Source of the DNA: Hyphococcus lacteus
GTDB taxonomy: Bacteria > Pseudomonadota > Alphaproteobacteria > Caulobacterales > Parvularculaceae
DNA: 64,000 bases
Reading direction: 5' to 3'
Assembly (NCBI RefSeq): GCF_041058985.1
Contig: NZ_JBEHZE010000001.1
Span: forward strand, 2,666,001 to 2,730,000
This document shows, one piece after another, positions 44,793 through 53,013 of the stretch. Positions within the stretch are counted from its first letter, which is position 1. Each line of letters starts with the position of its first letter. Both the position numbers and the translations under genes were made by a program. Below the pieces are notes generated by a model that saw only the letters and a program-made list of their open reading frames with translations, did not search any database and had not been told where the DNA came from.

Positions 44793-46184
44793 ATGGCGCC
44801 ACCTTCAGCATATGATGACCGGCAATCGATGCTCGCCAACGCAAAGGTACTGTTAGATTCTTCTCCTGACCTTGTGTTCGTGGATGCGTTCTTTACCGAC
44901 TTAAACGGCGTATTGCGCGGAAAACGTATGCCTGCCCGCGATGCGATGAAGTTGGTCAAAGACGGATTGCGTTTACCGCGATCCCTTGTGGGTGTCGATA
45001 TTTGGGGTACGGATGTCATTGAAAATGGGCTCGTTATGGAGACCGGCGATAGCGACGGCATTTGCTATCCGGTGGGCAGCGGGATAATTCCGACACCTTG
45101 GGCAGTCGATCCATCCGTGCAGGTCATGATGATGATGGGTGATACAGACGGCACTCCATTCCTTGCTGATCCACGCCAGTTACTAATTGAAATGAAGAAC
45201 CGATGCGCCGCACAAGGGCTATTTCCCGTAGCGGCCATGGAGCTGGAATTTTACCTCCTCGCGCGAGAAACAGATGAAGCTGGCCGCCCGCAAACCGCCA
45301 ATCTCGGTGTGACGGGGCGGCGTGTCAGCGATTCAAAGCTCTATGCAATCAACGAACTAGATGCCTTCAACGGGTTCTTTAGCGACCTTTACGCAGCGTG
45401 TGACCAACAGGGCGTCCCACTCGGCGCAGCGATCGTAGAAGGTGGCGCGGGGCAATTTGAGGTCAATTTACTTCATCAAGATGACCCTGTTAAGGCCGCT
45501 GATCAGGCAATTTTATTCCGTCGCGCAGTACGGGGCGTCGCCGAGAAACATAATCTACTATCCACGTTCATGGCCAAACCCTTTGGCGATCTAAGTGGCA
45601 ACGGTCTTCATGTTCACGTGAGTATGCTTGATGAAAAAGGCCAAAATGTTTTTGACGATGGCACAGACAAAGGGTCGGAAAAGCTACGCCAAGCGATCGC
45701 TGGTTTGATTGATGTCTCTCCCGAAGCGATGATCTTTCTTGCGCCACACCTTAATTCCATGCGCCGTTTTCAAGATGAATCTCATGCGCCGACACGCCTT
45801 TCATGGGGTTACGAAAATCGAACAGTTGCGATCCGCGTACCAAATGATTCAAATAAAAATCGCCGCTTTGAATATCGTATTGCTGGCGCAGATGCCAATC
45901 CGTATCTAGTTATGGCGGCACTTCTAGGTGGCGTTTTAGATGGCATCCAGAATAAAAAGTCTCCGCCCTCACCAACTACCGGAAACGGTTATTTGTGTGA
46001 CGCGCCGCGTGTTCCAACGTCATGGCGCGACGCATTAAATTGCTTTGAGAACGGACAAATATTAGCCCCGGCATTTGGACCGCTTTTCACAAATGTTTTT
46101 ACTGCGGTCAAACACCAAGAAATGCGCATCGCCGACGCGCGCGTGACCGATTTTGAATACGATTCTTATCTACAAGTGTTTTGA
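44793..46184 (+). CDS. second glutamine-synthetase-fold gamma-glutamyl ligase
   Basis: A 463-residue paralogue of the ligase two genes upstream. AAMELEFYLLARETD, STFMAKPFGDLSGNGLHVHV and ENRTVAIRVPNDS are the metal and substrate blocks; GADANPYLVMAALLGG ends the core. It starts directly at the preceding stop codon and overlaps the oxidase gene by 4 bases. Two different ligases in one operon suggest two amine substrates, or a heteromeric enzyme. Confidence 0.88.
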   Translation: MAPPSAYDDRQSMLANAKVLLDSSPDLVFVDAFFTDLNGVLRGKRMPARDAMKLVKDGLRLPRSLVGVDIWGTDVIENGLVMETGDSDGICYPVGSGIIPTPWAVDPSVQVMMMMGDTDGTPFLADPRQLLIEMKNRCAAQGLFPVAAMELEFYLLARETDEAGRPQTANLGVTGRRVSDSKLYAINELDAFNGFFSDLYAACDQQGVPLGAAIVEGGAGQFEVNLLHQDDPVKAADQAILFRRAVRGVAEKHNLLSTFMAKPFGDLSGNGLHVHVSMLDEKGQNVFDDGTDKGSEKLRQAIAGLIDVSPEAMIFLAPHLNSMRRFQDESHAPTRLSWGYENRTVAIRVPNDSNKNRRFEYRIAGADANPYLVMAALLGGVLDGIQNKKSPPSPTTGNGYLCDAPRVPTSWRDALNCFENGQILAPAFGPLFTNVFTAVKHQEMRIADARVTDFEYDSYLQVF

Positions 46185-47482
46185 GCAATGAAGCTGTGAA
46201 AAACGATCCCGAACACACACATAACTATTATGCCGCGACCGCCCACGCGGCACCGGCCCGCGCTGCCCTGAACCACAATATAGAAGTCGATGTGGCAATT
46301 ATCGGTGGCGGCTTTTCCGGCATCGCAAGCGCCATATCGTTAGCCGAACGCGGCTTTAGTGTCGCGATTGCCGAAGCCAAACAAATTGGTTGGGGTGCCT
46401 CTGGCCGGAATGGTGGACAAGTCCTGGGTGGATGGTCCGGCGAAGGCGAGTTAATCAAACAACTCGGTCCCCGTGCAGAAGAGTTCCTTTGGAAAACGCG
46501 TTACCTTGGCAACGACATTGTCGAAGCGCGCATCCAAAAATACGGGATCGACTGTGATTATGCGCGTGGTGCGGCGACGGTCGCCTTTAACCCACGCCAG
46601 ATGAAAGGCCTTGAAGCAGAATTTGAAGAAAGTGAAAGCCACGGCCTTAAAGGAATTCTTTCTCTTGCCGACAAAACCGAAATTCGCCGCCATGTGGGCA
46701 GTGATCTTTATTATGGGGGATTGATTGATCGTCGCGGTGCCCATTGTCATCCTCTAAACCTTTGCCTTGGCGAGGCCGCCGCCGCCGAAACGATCGGTGT
46801 CCAGATTTTTGAAAACACAACAGTAACGTCGATTGAACATACAGAACGTCCGGTCGTTCATACCGAAAATGGTCATATTCGCGCGCGCTGGGTTATTCTT
46901 GCGGGCAACGCCTATCACACGTTGGAGGCAAGAAAATTGGGTGGTTACATGCTGCCCGCAAAAACATATGTGTTAGCGACCGAGCCGTTACGCGAGGACC
47001 TCGCTAATTCTATAATGCCACAAAACCTTGCGGTTTGTGACGCAAATTGGGTTTTAGATTACTTTCGCTTCACCGCGGATCGGCGATTTTTATTCGGCGG
47101 TCGGTGTAATTATGCCAATAACGACATCGCCGATATCGAGGGATCGCTAGCCCCGCGTATGCGCGAGATTTTTCCGCAACTTGCTAATGTCAAAACCGAT
47201 TATGCATGGGGCGGTGTTATTGGCATACCATTAAACCGCGTCCCATTGGTCGGTCATGTTTCTGAAAACGTGTTATATGTTCAAGGGTATTCAGGACACG
47301 GTGTAAATTGCAGTCACATCATCGGTGAAATGTTCGCCGACGCAATCGAAGGTGATTGCGCCGATCTTGATTTATTTGAGGATGCCAAACATTTCAAAGT
47401 GCCCATGGCGGATATAATCGGCAGTCCGATGCTCGCCTTGGGAATGAGTTATTTTCGTCTTCGCGATAAGCTGGGTATTTAG
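46181..47482 (+). CDS. puuB: PuuB-like FAD-dependent amine oxidoreductase
   Basis: A 433-residue DAO-fold flavoprotein. The FAD loop is VAIIGGGFSGIASAISLAER, and GWGASGRNGGQVLGGWSGEG is strongly PuuB-like. It would oxidise the gamma-glutamyl amine to the aldehyde used by the PuuC-like enzyme encoded at 32235-33725. The frame opens with TTG at 46181, overlapping the previous stop; a GTG at 46196 is the alternative. It is the last gene of the operon and ends 4 bases inside the convergent amyloid-locus gene. Confidence 0.88.
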   Translation: MSNEAVKNDPEHTHNYYAATAHAAPARAALNHNIEVDVAIIGGGFSGIASAISLAERGFSVAIAEAKQIGWGASGRNGGQVLGGWSGEGELIKQLGPRAEEFLWKTRYLGNDIVEARIQKYGIDCDYARGAATVAFNPRQMKGLEAEFEESESHGLKGILSLADKTEIRRHVGSDLYYGGLIDRRGAHCHPLNLCLGEAAAAETIGVQIFENTTVTSIEHTERPVVHTENGHIRARWVILAGNAYHTLEARKLGGYMLPAKTYVLATEPLREDLANSIMPQNLAVCDANWVLDYFRFTADRRFLFGGRCNYANNDIADIEGSLAPRMREIFPQLANVKTDYAWGGVIGIPLNRVPLVGHVSENVLYVQGYSGHGVNCSHIIGEMFADAIEGDCADLDLFEDAKHFKVPMADIIGSPMLALGMSYFRLRDKLGI

Positions 47483-48651
47483 AACATGCCGCCCAACATG
47501 GCCGATTGACCAACCAGTTGCGACGTATAGTTCATTGTACGGGTCAGGCCCATCTGGAAATCATAGCCAGACACCTCAACCCGCATCACCACTTGTTGGC
47601 TCAAAACAACATTATCAAGTGTATTATTGATTGTTGAATAATACCCGCCCGGCACTTCGTGGATACCATTAGAATTTTGAGTATCTGGCGCTGACGCGAC
47701 TGTTGTTGGATCAATTGGCTGGTCCGTAGAATTTTCAGCGAGCACCGGTGCAGATGAATCGGTTGAACCACCGGTTGAAGAAGGACCAGTAACATTTGGC
47801 GTTGGTGCAGAACTAGCGGCGGGTTGACCTTGTGTAGGCGAAGAGGTCGGTGTTGGCGAAGAGGTTTGCCCCGCATCAGCGACAACTGTTGTCGGTTCAG
47901 GTGTGCTCGATGTCACGGGTGCACTCGGCGCAGGCGTGCTGTTCGTCGTCGCTACCACCACGGGTGCACTTTGTGTCGGCTGGGTAGTTGTAGGCTGGAT
48001 TGGAACGCTAACGACCGGTGTTGGCGAAGTTTGGGCTGGCGCGGAAGGTGCTGGAGTTGGCGCTGAAGAAGATGCCGGAGGGGTTGTCGCCGGCGTTTGT
48101 GCCGTGTTGCTTGGCGCTGGCGCAGTAGAGCCCAATTGCGATGGCTGAGAAACAGGTTGGTTTCCTCCAGACACAGCACTGCTTGCAGGCACTGCCGGAG
48201 GAGCGTCGGCTACGGGTGGCGCAGAAGGCGTTGGCGTAGGTTGTACATTCGCAACGATCAGACCTGTCGAAGGCGTCTGCGCTGCTCCCTGCCCCGAAGA
48301 AGCTGGGGCACTATTGTCACCAAAAGGACCGTTAGGCAGCGGACCACCACTATCGCCGAAAACGCCACCATCACCAAAAACACCCCCCTCTGGCAGAGGT
48401 CCACCATTCGGAAATGGATCAACAACTGGCGGCGGAATGATAACACCAATATTAAAGGTCAGCCCACCGATCGAGAATCCGCCACGAGCATCACCAAGCT
48501 CTGTCGCAGACATAGGCTTTTCGTTGAGTTCCAACATTCCTTCGCTGGAAAACAAATCGTCATTGAGGGGCGTATCGTCCGCAAACGCGGTTCCCATGGA
48601 CGCAACGCTAACAACACCGACAAAACTAAAAGTTTTTTTCAGCATCGACAT
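47479..48651 (-). CDS. secreted Pro/Ser/Thr-rich protein with double-glycine leader
   Basis: A 390-residue exported protein. Sec signal 1-24 (GVVSVASMGTAFA). Residues 31-58 look like a bacteriocin-type leader ending KPMSATELGDARGG: Met -12, Glu -8, Leu -7, Ala -4, Gly -2/-1. Next comes GGLTFNIGVIIPPPVV and a Gly/Pro zone (PNGPFGDNSAPASS), then about 200 residues of Pro/Ser/Thr/Ala low complexity. The C-terminus is ordered again (YYSTINNTLDNVVLSQQVVM, YDFQMGLTRTMNYTSQLVG). It overlaps the C39 peptidase stop (TAATG), so the two are coupled. Probably a surface or fibre component matured by that peptidase. Confidence 0.75.
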   Translation of the reverse strand: MSMLKKTFSFVGVVSVASMGTAFADDTPLNDDLFSSEGMLELNEKPMSATELGDARGGFSIGGLTFNIGVIIPPPVVDPFPNGGPLPEGGVFGDGGVFGDSGGPLPNGPFGDNSAPASSGQGAAQTPSTGLIVANVQPTPTPSAPPVADAPPAVPASSAVSGGNQPVSQPSQLGSTAPAPSNTAQTPATTPPASSSAPTPAPSAPAQTSPTPVVSVPIQPTTTQPTQSAPVVVATTNSTPAPSAPVTSSTPEPTTVVADAGQTSSPTPTSSPTQGQPAASSAPTPNVTGPSSTGGSTDSSAPVLAENSTDQPIDPTTVASAPDTQNSNGIHEVPGGYYSTINNTLDNVVLSQQVVMRVEVSGYDFQMGLTRTMNYTSQLVGQSAMLGGMF

Positions 48652-49406
48652 TACCGACTCTCCACAGTGGTATTGATCGTAAACCCAGAGGTGGATGGTC
48701 GTGTCTGATTAATTGAAACCGATTGTAGCGATTCTAAATCAAGCGCTCGATCATGAGGCGCAGATGGCGCAAGACGCCAATCAGCAAGCTGATTAAAGCT
48801 TTCCTTCCCACGTATCACATCAGACCGGATAAACAGAATTGTACCGTCCCACCGTTCCTCAAAAACATGTCGAGGCATGGATGTTACACCTGAAGAAGGA
48901 TCGCCGATCAGTACGACCTCTCTTGTTATACCTTTGATAACAACAAAATGTTTGTACCCGCGCACATCAATCAATGCGATGCCTGGCACCCCAATTTCCT
49001 GAATGCGATCAAGCGTCAACACAAATCCGTCCGCCTTAAGATTAATACTCTCAAGGTAACGCTTCATCTCGAGTAAAGAAAAACCTAGTTCTCGAATTCG
49101 ATTTTGATCACCGACTTCCCACATCGCCCGGAAAGCCTCTTCTTCTGTCGTGGTACGATCATAATGATGAGTTAGCAACGTCGCGAGCGCAGCAGAGCCG
49201 CAGCTAAAATCAAATTGCTGTTTGACGACGGTTTGGAACTTCCGCTCCGCCATGCTGACAACTTTTACACGGGGTGACGATCCACCAACGAAAAGTTGAA
49301 GGTCTCCCGCAAAAGAAGGAACAGAGAATGTGAATGAAGAAAAGAACACAGCAAGCAGCGCCAGAATTTTCTGACTTCCGCGCTTCTTTTGTGTGTTTGG
49401 TTGCAT
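48651..49406 (-). CDS. periplasmic C39-family peptidase (FapD-like)
   Basis: A 251-residue protein. ATG 49406 is chosen because AGGGGG sits five bases upstream. A signal peptide (ILALLAVFFSSFTFSVPSFA) leads to one papain-like C39 domain: Gln and Cys in VVKQQFDFSCGSAALATLL (six apart, as required), His in YKHFVVIKG and Asp in VLIGDPSSG, so the site is complete. There is no ABC-transporter fusion, unlike bacteriocin exporters. Stand-alone exported C39 peptidases are the FapD component of Pseudomonas functional-amyloid operons. It lies between two genes whose products have double-glycine leaders. Confidence 0.88.
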   Translation of the reverse strand: MQPNTQKKRGSQKILALLAVFFSSFTFSVPSFAGDLQLFVGGSSPRVKVVSMAERKFQTVVKQQFDFSCGSAALATLLTHHYDRTTTEEEAFRAMWEVGDQNRIRELGFSLLEMKRYLESINLKADGFVLTLDRIQEIGVPGIALIDVRGYKHFVVIKGITREVVLIGDPSSGVTSMPRHVFEERWDGTILFIRSDVIRGKESFNQLADWRLAPSAPHDRALDLESLQSVSINQTRPSTSGFTINTTVESR

Positions 49407-49444
49407 TCGTTCCCCCTGAACAAAAAACAAATTATCAACGACGA

Positions 49445-49885
49445 TTAAGGCGTAGGCCCACCGCCCTGCAGGAAGATGTTGAGATTAACGATACTGTTCA
49501 TCACGACACCATTGCCGGTATTGTTAAACACCGTGGTGATCCCGCCATTGTCGGAAACCACATTGTTGGCAATTTCGCCGTTATTGGTGTTGGAAACATT
49601 AATATTGTCCACTGAACCCATATTTTCAGCAGAATTTGCACCGAGATTGGCAATATCAATCGCAGTGGCGGAGCCACCAGAAGCGACAGACATTGCGCCA
49701 TCATCAAGCGCAGAAACACCTTCTAATCCAGTAAGGTCAGCAAACAGATCAACGTCTTCAGCAGAGATGGACTGCGCGTAATCAAGCAGATCAGCTTCGC
49801 GCTGCGCATCAGTAATTCTCGGATCTGGGTCGGTGGCGATTAACATCGGAGTGATAATCAAGCCAAACACGCTTGCAGCACCCAT
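49445..49885 (-). CDS. small Asn/Gly-rich fibre-subunit-like protein with double-glycine leader
   Basis: A 146-residue protein from ATG 49885 (AAGGGGGA seven bases upstream). A hydrophobic start (MGAASVFGLIITPMLIA) is an atypical signal. A leader follows, DLFADLTGLEGVSALDDG then AMSVASGG, with Leu -12, Met -7, Ala -4 and Gly -2/-1. The mature part is Asn/Gly/Val-rich: MGSVDNINVSNTNNGEIANN, then GITTVFNNTGNGVVMNS and IVNLNIFLQ. This end aligns with the C-terminus of the 800-residue repeat protein upstream. Strand-and-turn Asn/Gly composition fits an amyloid nucleator or minor subunit (FapB/FapE-like role, inferred). Confidence 0.75.
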   Translation of the reverse strand: MGAASVFGLIITPMLIATDPDPRITDAQREADLLDYAQSISAEDVDLFADLTGLEGVSALDDGAMSVASGGSATAIDIANLGANSAENMGSVDNINVSNTNNGEIANNVVSDNGGITTVFNNTGNGVVMNSIVNLNIFLQGGGPTP

Positions 49886-50035
49886 TTTTTGGTCCCCCTT
49901 AACACGACCATCTTGCAAATTTTGACTTTTCAGAGTGTTCGGAATGAAAACTATAAAAGAATCAGAACGGCAAGAAACACTTTACAAACTTACCACATTC
50001 GGTGGTCGGAAATAGTTATCTTTTATTAATAAGAA

Positions 50036-50062
50036 GGCACCGCGGACAATGCCCGCGGTGCC
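50036..50062 (-). terminator. hairpin after the repeat-protein gene
   Basis: GGCACCGCGG (50036-50045) pairs perfectly with CCGCGGTGCC (50053-50062). On the minus strand it is followed by TTCTTATTAAT, a weak T-tract, so partial read-through into the small subunit gene is plausible. No separate promoter was obvious before that gene. Confidence 0.65.
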
Positions 50063-50074
50063 TCTTACTCCGCC

Positions 50075-52477
50075 TTAGTTAGGCAGATTTACAGTACCAA
50101 CATTGACGCTTTGTGAGTTTGTAAAGCTGCCGTTGCCGGTGTTGTTGTTGTTGATAACCAAACCGCGGTTATCAGTCATAGACTGGTTATTGATGCTACC
50201 AGTTGTGACAGGGCCCGCACCTGGGATTGTGCCCATATTCACGTTGGAAACAGTCGTAGACAATTCAGCAGAGTTCAACTGAACATCACCAATCGTCAAT
50301 TCAAGCGTTAGATTGCCTGAGTCGTTGATTGAGTTGTCTGAGTTATCGACCGTTACAGTACCGCTGTCGTTAGCAACAGCAGAACCGTTGTCCGCATCGT
50401 TGTTGTCAGAGTTATCAATATCAACAGTAACGTCTACATCTGTTGAGTTGTCTGAATTATCTGAATTGTCAGAGTTATCAGAGTTGTCTGAGTTATCAGA
50501 GTTGTCTGAGTTATCTGAATTATCAGAGTTGTCGACATCTACAGAACCGCTGTCGTTAGCAGTCGCAGAACCATTGTCGGCAGTGTTGTTGTCAGAGTTA
50601 TCTGAGTTATCAGAGTTGTCTGAATTGTCATTTCCTGAGTCGGAAATATCAACGTCGAGACCGTCATTGTCGGAACCGTCGCCGTCAATGTCCTGGCCGT
50701 CGTTGTCTTCAGTGGTGTTGCCACTGTCAGCAACATCGACGTTAGCGTTTGTGTTGGTCTGAGTAGAACCACCACTAGCTGAGTTCGAACCATCTGATGC
50801 TTCGTTTGTCTCGTTACCGTTGTCTGAAACGTTCAGATCAACATTGTTCGAGTCATTTGTTGAATTATCAGAATTGTCTGAGTTGTCTGAGTTATCAGAA
50901 TTATCAGAGTTGTCTGAGTTATCAGAATTGTCGTTCAAGCTGTCGGTCATGTCGACATCGATCGCGTCGTTGTCTGATCCGTCACCTGTAAACGCCTCAG
51001 TTGAGTTATCAGAATTGTCTGAGTTGTCAGAGTTATCTGAATTGTCTGAGTTATCAGTCGCAGTAACGGCAATCGAACCATCATTCGCAGCGGAAGATTG
51101 GTTGTCAGCGCCTACATTGTCTGAATTGTCAGAGTTGTCAGAGTTGTCTGAATTATCAGAGTTGTCTGAATTGTCGTTACCTGAGTTGTCAACGTCGAGA
51201 ACGTCGCTGTCAGCACCGGTGAACGCCTCAGTCGAATTGTCAGAATTGTCAGAATTATCTGAGTTATCTGAATTGTCTGAGTTATCATTACCAGAATTAT
51301 CAACGTCTAGAACGTCATTGTCTGATCCGTCGCCAGAGAAGGCATCAAGGTCAGCATTGTTAGAGTCGTTCGTAGAGTTGTCTGAATTATCAGAGTTGTC
51401 TGAGTTGTCATTACCAGAGTTGTCAACGTCGAGAACGTCGCTGTCATCACCGGTGAATGCTTCAGTTGAACTATCTGAGTTATCAGAATTGTCTGAATTG
51501 TCGTTACCTGAATTATCAACATCAAGAACGTCGTTGTCTGAACCGTCGCCAGAGAACGCGTCTACGTCAGTTGAGCTATCAGAGTTGTCTGAGTTGTCTG
51601 AGTTATCAGAGTTGTCAGAGTTGTCGTTACCTGAATTGTCAACGTCGAGAACGTCACTATCGTCGCCAGTGAACGCGTCTGTGTCTGTTGAATTGTCAGA
51701 GTTGTCAGAATTATCTGAGCTGTCGTTACCTGAGTTATCAACGTCAAGAACGTCGTTGTCTGATCCGTCGCCAGAGAACGCGTCAGTTGAGCTATCAGAA
51801 TTGTCAGAGCTATCTGAGTTATCAGAGTTGTCTGAGTTATCGTTTCCTGAATTGTCAACGTCGAGAACGTCGCTGTCGTCGCCAGTGAACGCGTCTACGT
51901 CAGTTGAACTATCAGAGTTGTCTGAGTTGTCTGAGTTATCAGAGTTGTCAGAGTTGTCTGAATTGTCTGAGCTGTCGTTGCCGTTGTCCTGAACATCGAT
52001 GTCGTTGATGTCGCTGTCGGAACCAGTGAACGCATCAAGATCAGCATTACCTGAATCGTTCGTTGAGTTGTCGGCGTTGTTGGAATTGTCTGAGTTATCG
52101 TTGCCAGCATTGTCGACATCGAGAACGTCACTGTCACTTCCAGTAAACGCATCTGTTGAGCTGTCAGAATTGTCAGAGTTGTCTGAGCTATCTGAGTTAT
52201 CAGAATTGTCAGAGTTGTCTGAGCTATCGTTGCCTGAGTTATCAACGTCTAGAGCGTCGTTGTCTGATCCGTCGCCTGTGAAGGCATCAAGATTACCGGA
52301 ATCGTTTACAGATTCGTCGTTGTTTGAACCTTGATCGCCAGCACCTGATTCAGAAGCAGAGCCATTATCGGCGTTGCTGCCTGAACCTGGTCCAGCCTCA
52401 GATTGCTGAGCTAGCGCGCTGCCGTAAGAAGTAAGCAGAGCCGCCGCTGCAATCGATGACAAAAGTTTGAGTTTCAC
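50075..52477 (-). CDS. giant Asp-Asn-Ser repeat secreted protein (putative major fibre subunit)
   Basis: An 800-residue exported protein. Start is GTG at 52477 with GGGAGA six bases upstream; signal peptide LSSIAAAALLTSYGSALAQ. Residues about 55-560 hold eleven modules of the form (D/E)AF(T/S)G-acidic-DVLDVDNSGND followed by 3-8 copies of the triplet DNS. Further DNS runs alternate with A/G/S stretches to about 680. The last 85 residues change character: VNMGTIPGAGPV, SINNQSMTDNRG, LVINNNNTGNGSFTNSQS. The acidic repeats could bind calcium or stay disordered outside the cell; the C-terminus resembles the small subunit. No family name is known to me. It is driven by a sigma54 promoter. Confidence 0.8.
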   Translation of the reverse strand: MKLKLLSSIAAAALLTSYGSALAQQSEAGPGSGSNADNGSASESGAGDQGSNNDESVNDSGNLDAFTGDGSDNDALDVDNSGNDSSDNSDNSDNSDSSDNSDNSDSSTDAFTGSDSDVLDVDNAGNDNSDNSNNADNSTNDSGNADLDAFTGSDSDINDIDVQDNGNDSSDNSDNSDNSDNSDNSDNSDSSTDVDAFTGDDSDVLDVDNSGNDNSDNSDNSDSSDNSDSSTDAFSGDGSDNDVLDVDNSGNDSSDNSDNSDNSTDTDAFTGDDSDVLDVDNSGNDNSDNSDNSDNSDNSDSSTDVDAFSGDGSDNDVLDVDNSGNDNSDNSDNSDSSTEAFTGDDSDVLDVDNSGNDNSDNSDNSDNSTNDSNNADLDAFSGDGSDNDVLDVDNSGNDNSDNSDNSDNSDNSDNSTEAFTGADSDVLDVDNSGNDNSDNSDNSDNSDNSDNSDNVGADNQSSAANDGSIAVTATDNSDNSDNSDNSDNSDNSTEAFTGDGSDNDAIDVDMTDSLNDNSDNSDNSDNSDNSDNSDNSDNSTNDSNNVDLNVSDNGNETNEASDGSNSASGGSTQTNTNANVDVADSGNTTEDNDGQDIDGDGSDNDGLDVDISDSGNDNSDNSDNSDNSDNNTADNGSATANDSGSVDVDNSDNSDNSDNSDNSDNSDNSDNSDNSDNSTDVDVTVDIDNSDNNDADNGSAVANDSGTVTVDNSDNSINDSGNLTLELTIGDVQLNSAELSTTVSNVNMGTIPGAGPVTTGSINNQSMTDNRGLVINNNNTGNGSFTNSQSVNVGTVNLPN
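50105..52320 (-). repeat. DNS-triplet and AFTG-module protein-coding repeat array
   Basis: Nine-base units encoding Asp-Asn-Ser recur dozens of times, organised into eleven larger AF(T/S)G modules, some ending STD, STE or STNDS. Asp and Asn each alternate between C- and T-ending codons and Ser is written as TCT, TCA or AGC, so neighbours differ at the DNA level while the protein repeat is kept. This is a coding array, not a CRISPR. Confidence 0.85.
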
Positions 52478-52596
52478 TTGTCGTCTCCCACTATTGGTTT
52501 CACTAAACTGTGGACCGGAGACACCTTTCCCGCTCTTTTGAGAACGGCCTCCCCAGACCCATTGGGAGTATTGTCCCCCCCAACGACACTCTTAAA

Positions 52597-52612
52597 TGCA
52601 ACGACCGTGCCA
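52597..52612 (-). promoter_or_regulatory. sigma54 (-24/-12) promoter of the repeat-protein gene
   Basis: On the minus strand this reads TGGCAC-GGTCG-TTGCA, preceded by T, a full match to the TTGGCACG-N4-TTGCA consensus with correct GG-to-GC spacing. It lies about 120 bases before the GTG start at 52477. The activator is probably the receiver-less enhancer-binding protein encoded at 55092-56294. Confidence 0.88.
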
Positions 52613-52681
52613 AGTTGGGTCAATGGACGGAAGTTAATGATTAATTTTGGGTTAAGGCAATATATACAATGACTTATATCG

Positions 52682-52722
52682 TTACACGGGTGTAATGTTA
52701 ATTCTTTGCTGCGTCGCAACAA
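52682..52722. promoter_or_regulatory. candidate upstream activator sites (two palindromes)
   Basis: TTACAC-GG-GTGTAA (52682-52695) is a perfect 6-2-6 inverted repeat, and TTG-C-TGCG-T-CGCA-A-CAA (52706-52722) is a second dyad broken at three positions. They lie 70-110 bases upstream of the -24 element of the repeat-protein promoter, the usual distance for sigma54 activators, and upstream of the rightward sigma54 promoter too. The rest of the gap 52478-53013 shows no gene. Confidence 0.5.
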
Positions 52723-52944
52723 AGTGTTCAGCCGACCGTTCAACTGTCCAAACATGGCCAATCGGGGCACCCTCATAGGGTGTATTTTTTATATAAATTC
52801 GCGTGAAGTTTTGCGATGAAAAGCTAAAGTCTTCCGACCAATCCGTATTCACCCGCCCCAACCAAGAAATCGCGAAACCCGGCGCAACAAAATTCTGATT
52901 TGCAGATACCGATCCGCATTTCCAATTTGCACACTCTTCGCTGC

Positions 52945-52960
52945 TGGCCCTAGATTTGCT
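52945..52960 (+). promoter_or_regulatory. sigma54 promoter of the trypsin-like protease gene
   Basis: TGGCCC-TAGAT-TTGCT has the invariant GG and GC with exact spacing and a one-base change (A to C) in the -24 hexamer. It lies 53 bases before the protease ATG, so transcription should start near 52972. Confidence 0.72.
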
Positions 52961-53013
52961 TATCTTTAGTCACCGACATATTTGAATATATCCGGGGGTC
53001 ATTTTTTTCGATT

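Noticed and set aside
47824..48708. Several overlapping plus-strand frames opposite the Pro/Ser/Thr-rich protein
   Set aside because: These Arg/Cys- or Gly/Val-rich readings are typical antisense products of low-complexity coding DNA; the minus-strand gene is coupled to the C39 peptidase gene.
50820..51992. 390-codon plus-strand frame rich in Glu-Leu-Ser repeats
   Set aside because: It is the exact antisense reading of the DNS repeats on the minus strand. It has no signal, start context or family, while the minus-strand gene has a Shine-Dalgarno, signal peptide and sigma54 promoter.
50105..52320. Possible CRISPR-like direct-repeat array
   Set aside because: Repeat units are multiples of three and encode one continuous protein; there are no constant-length repeats separated by unique spacers and no cas genes.
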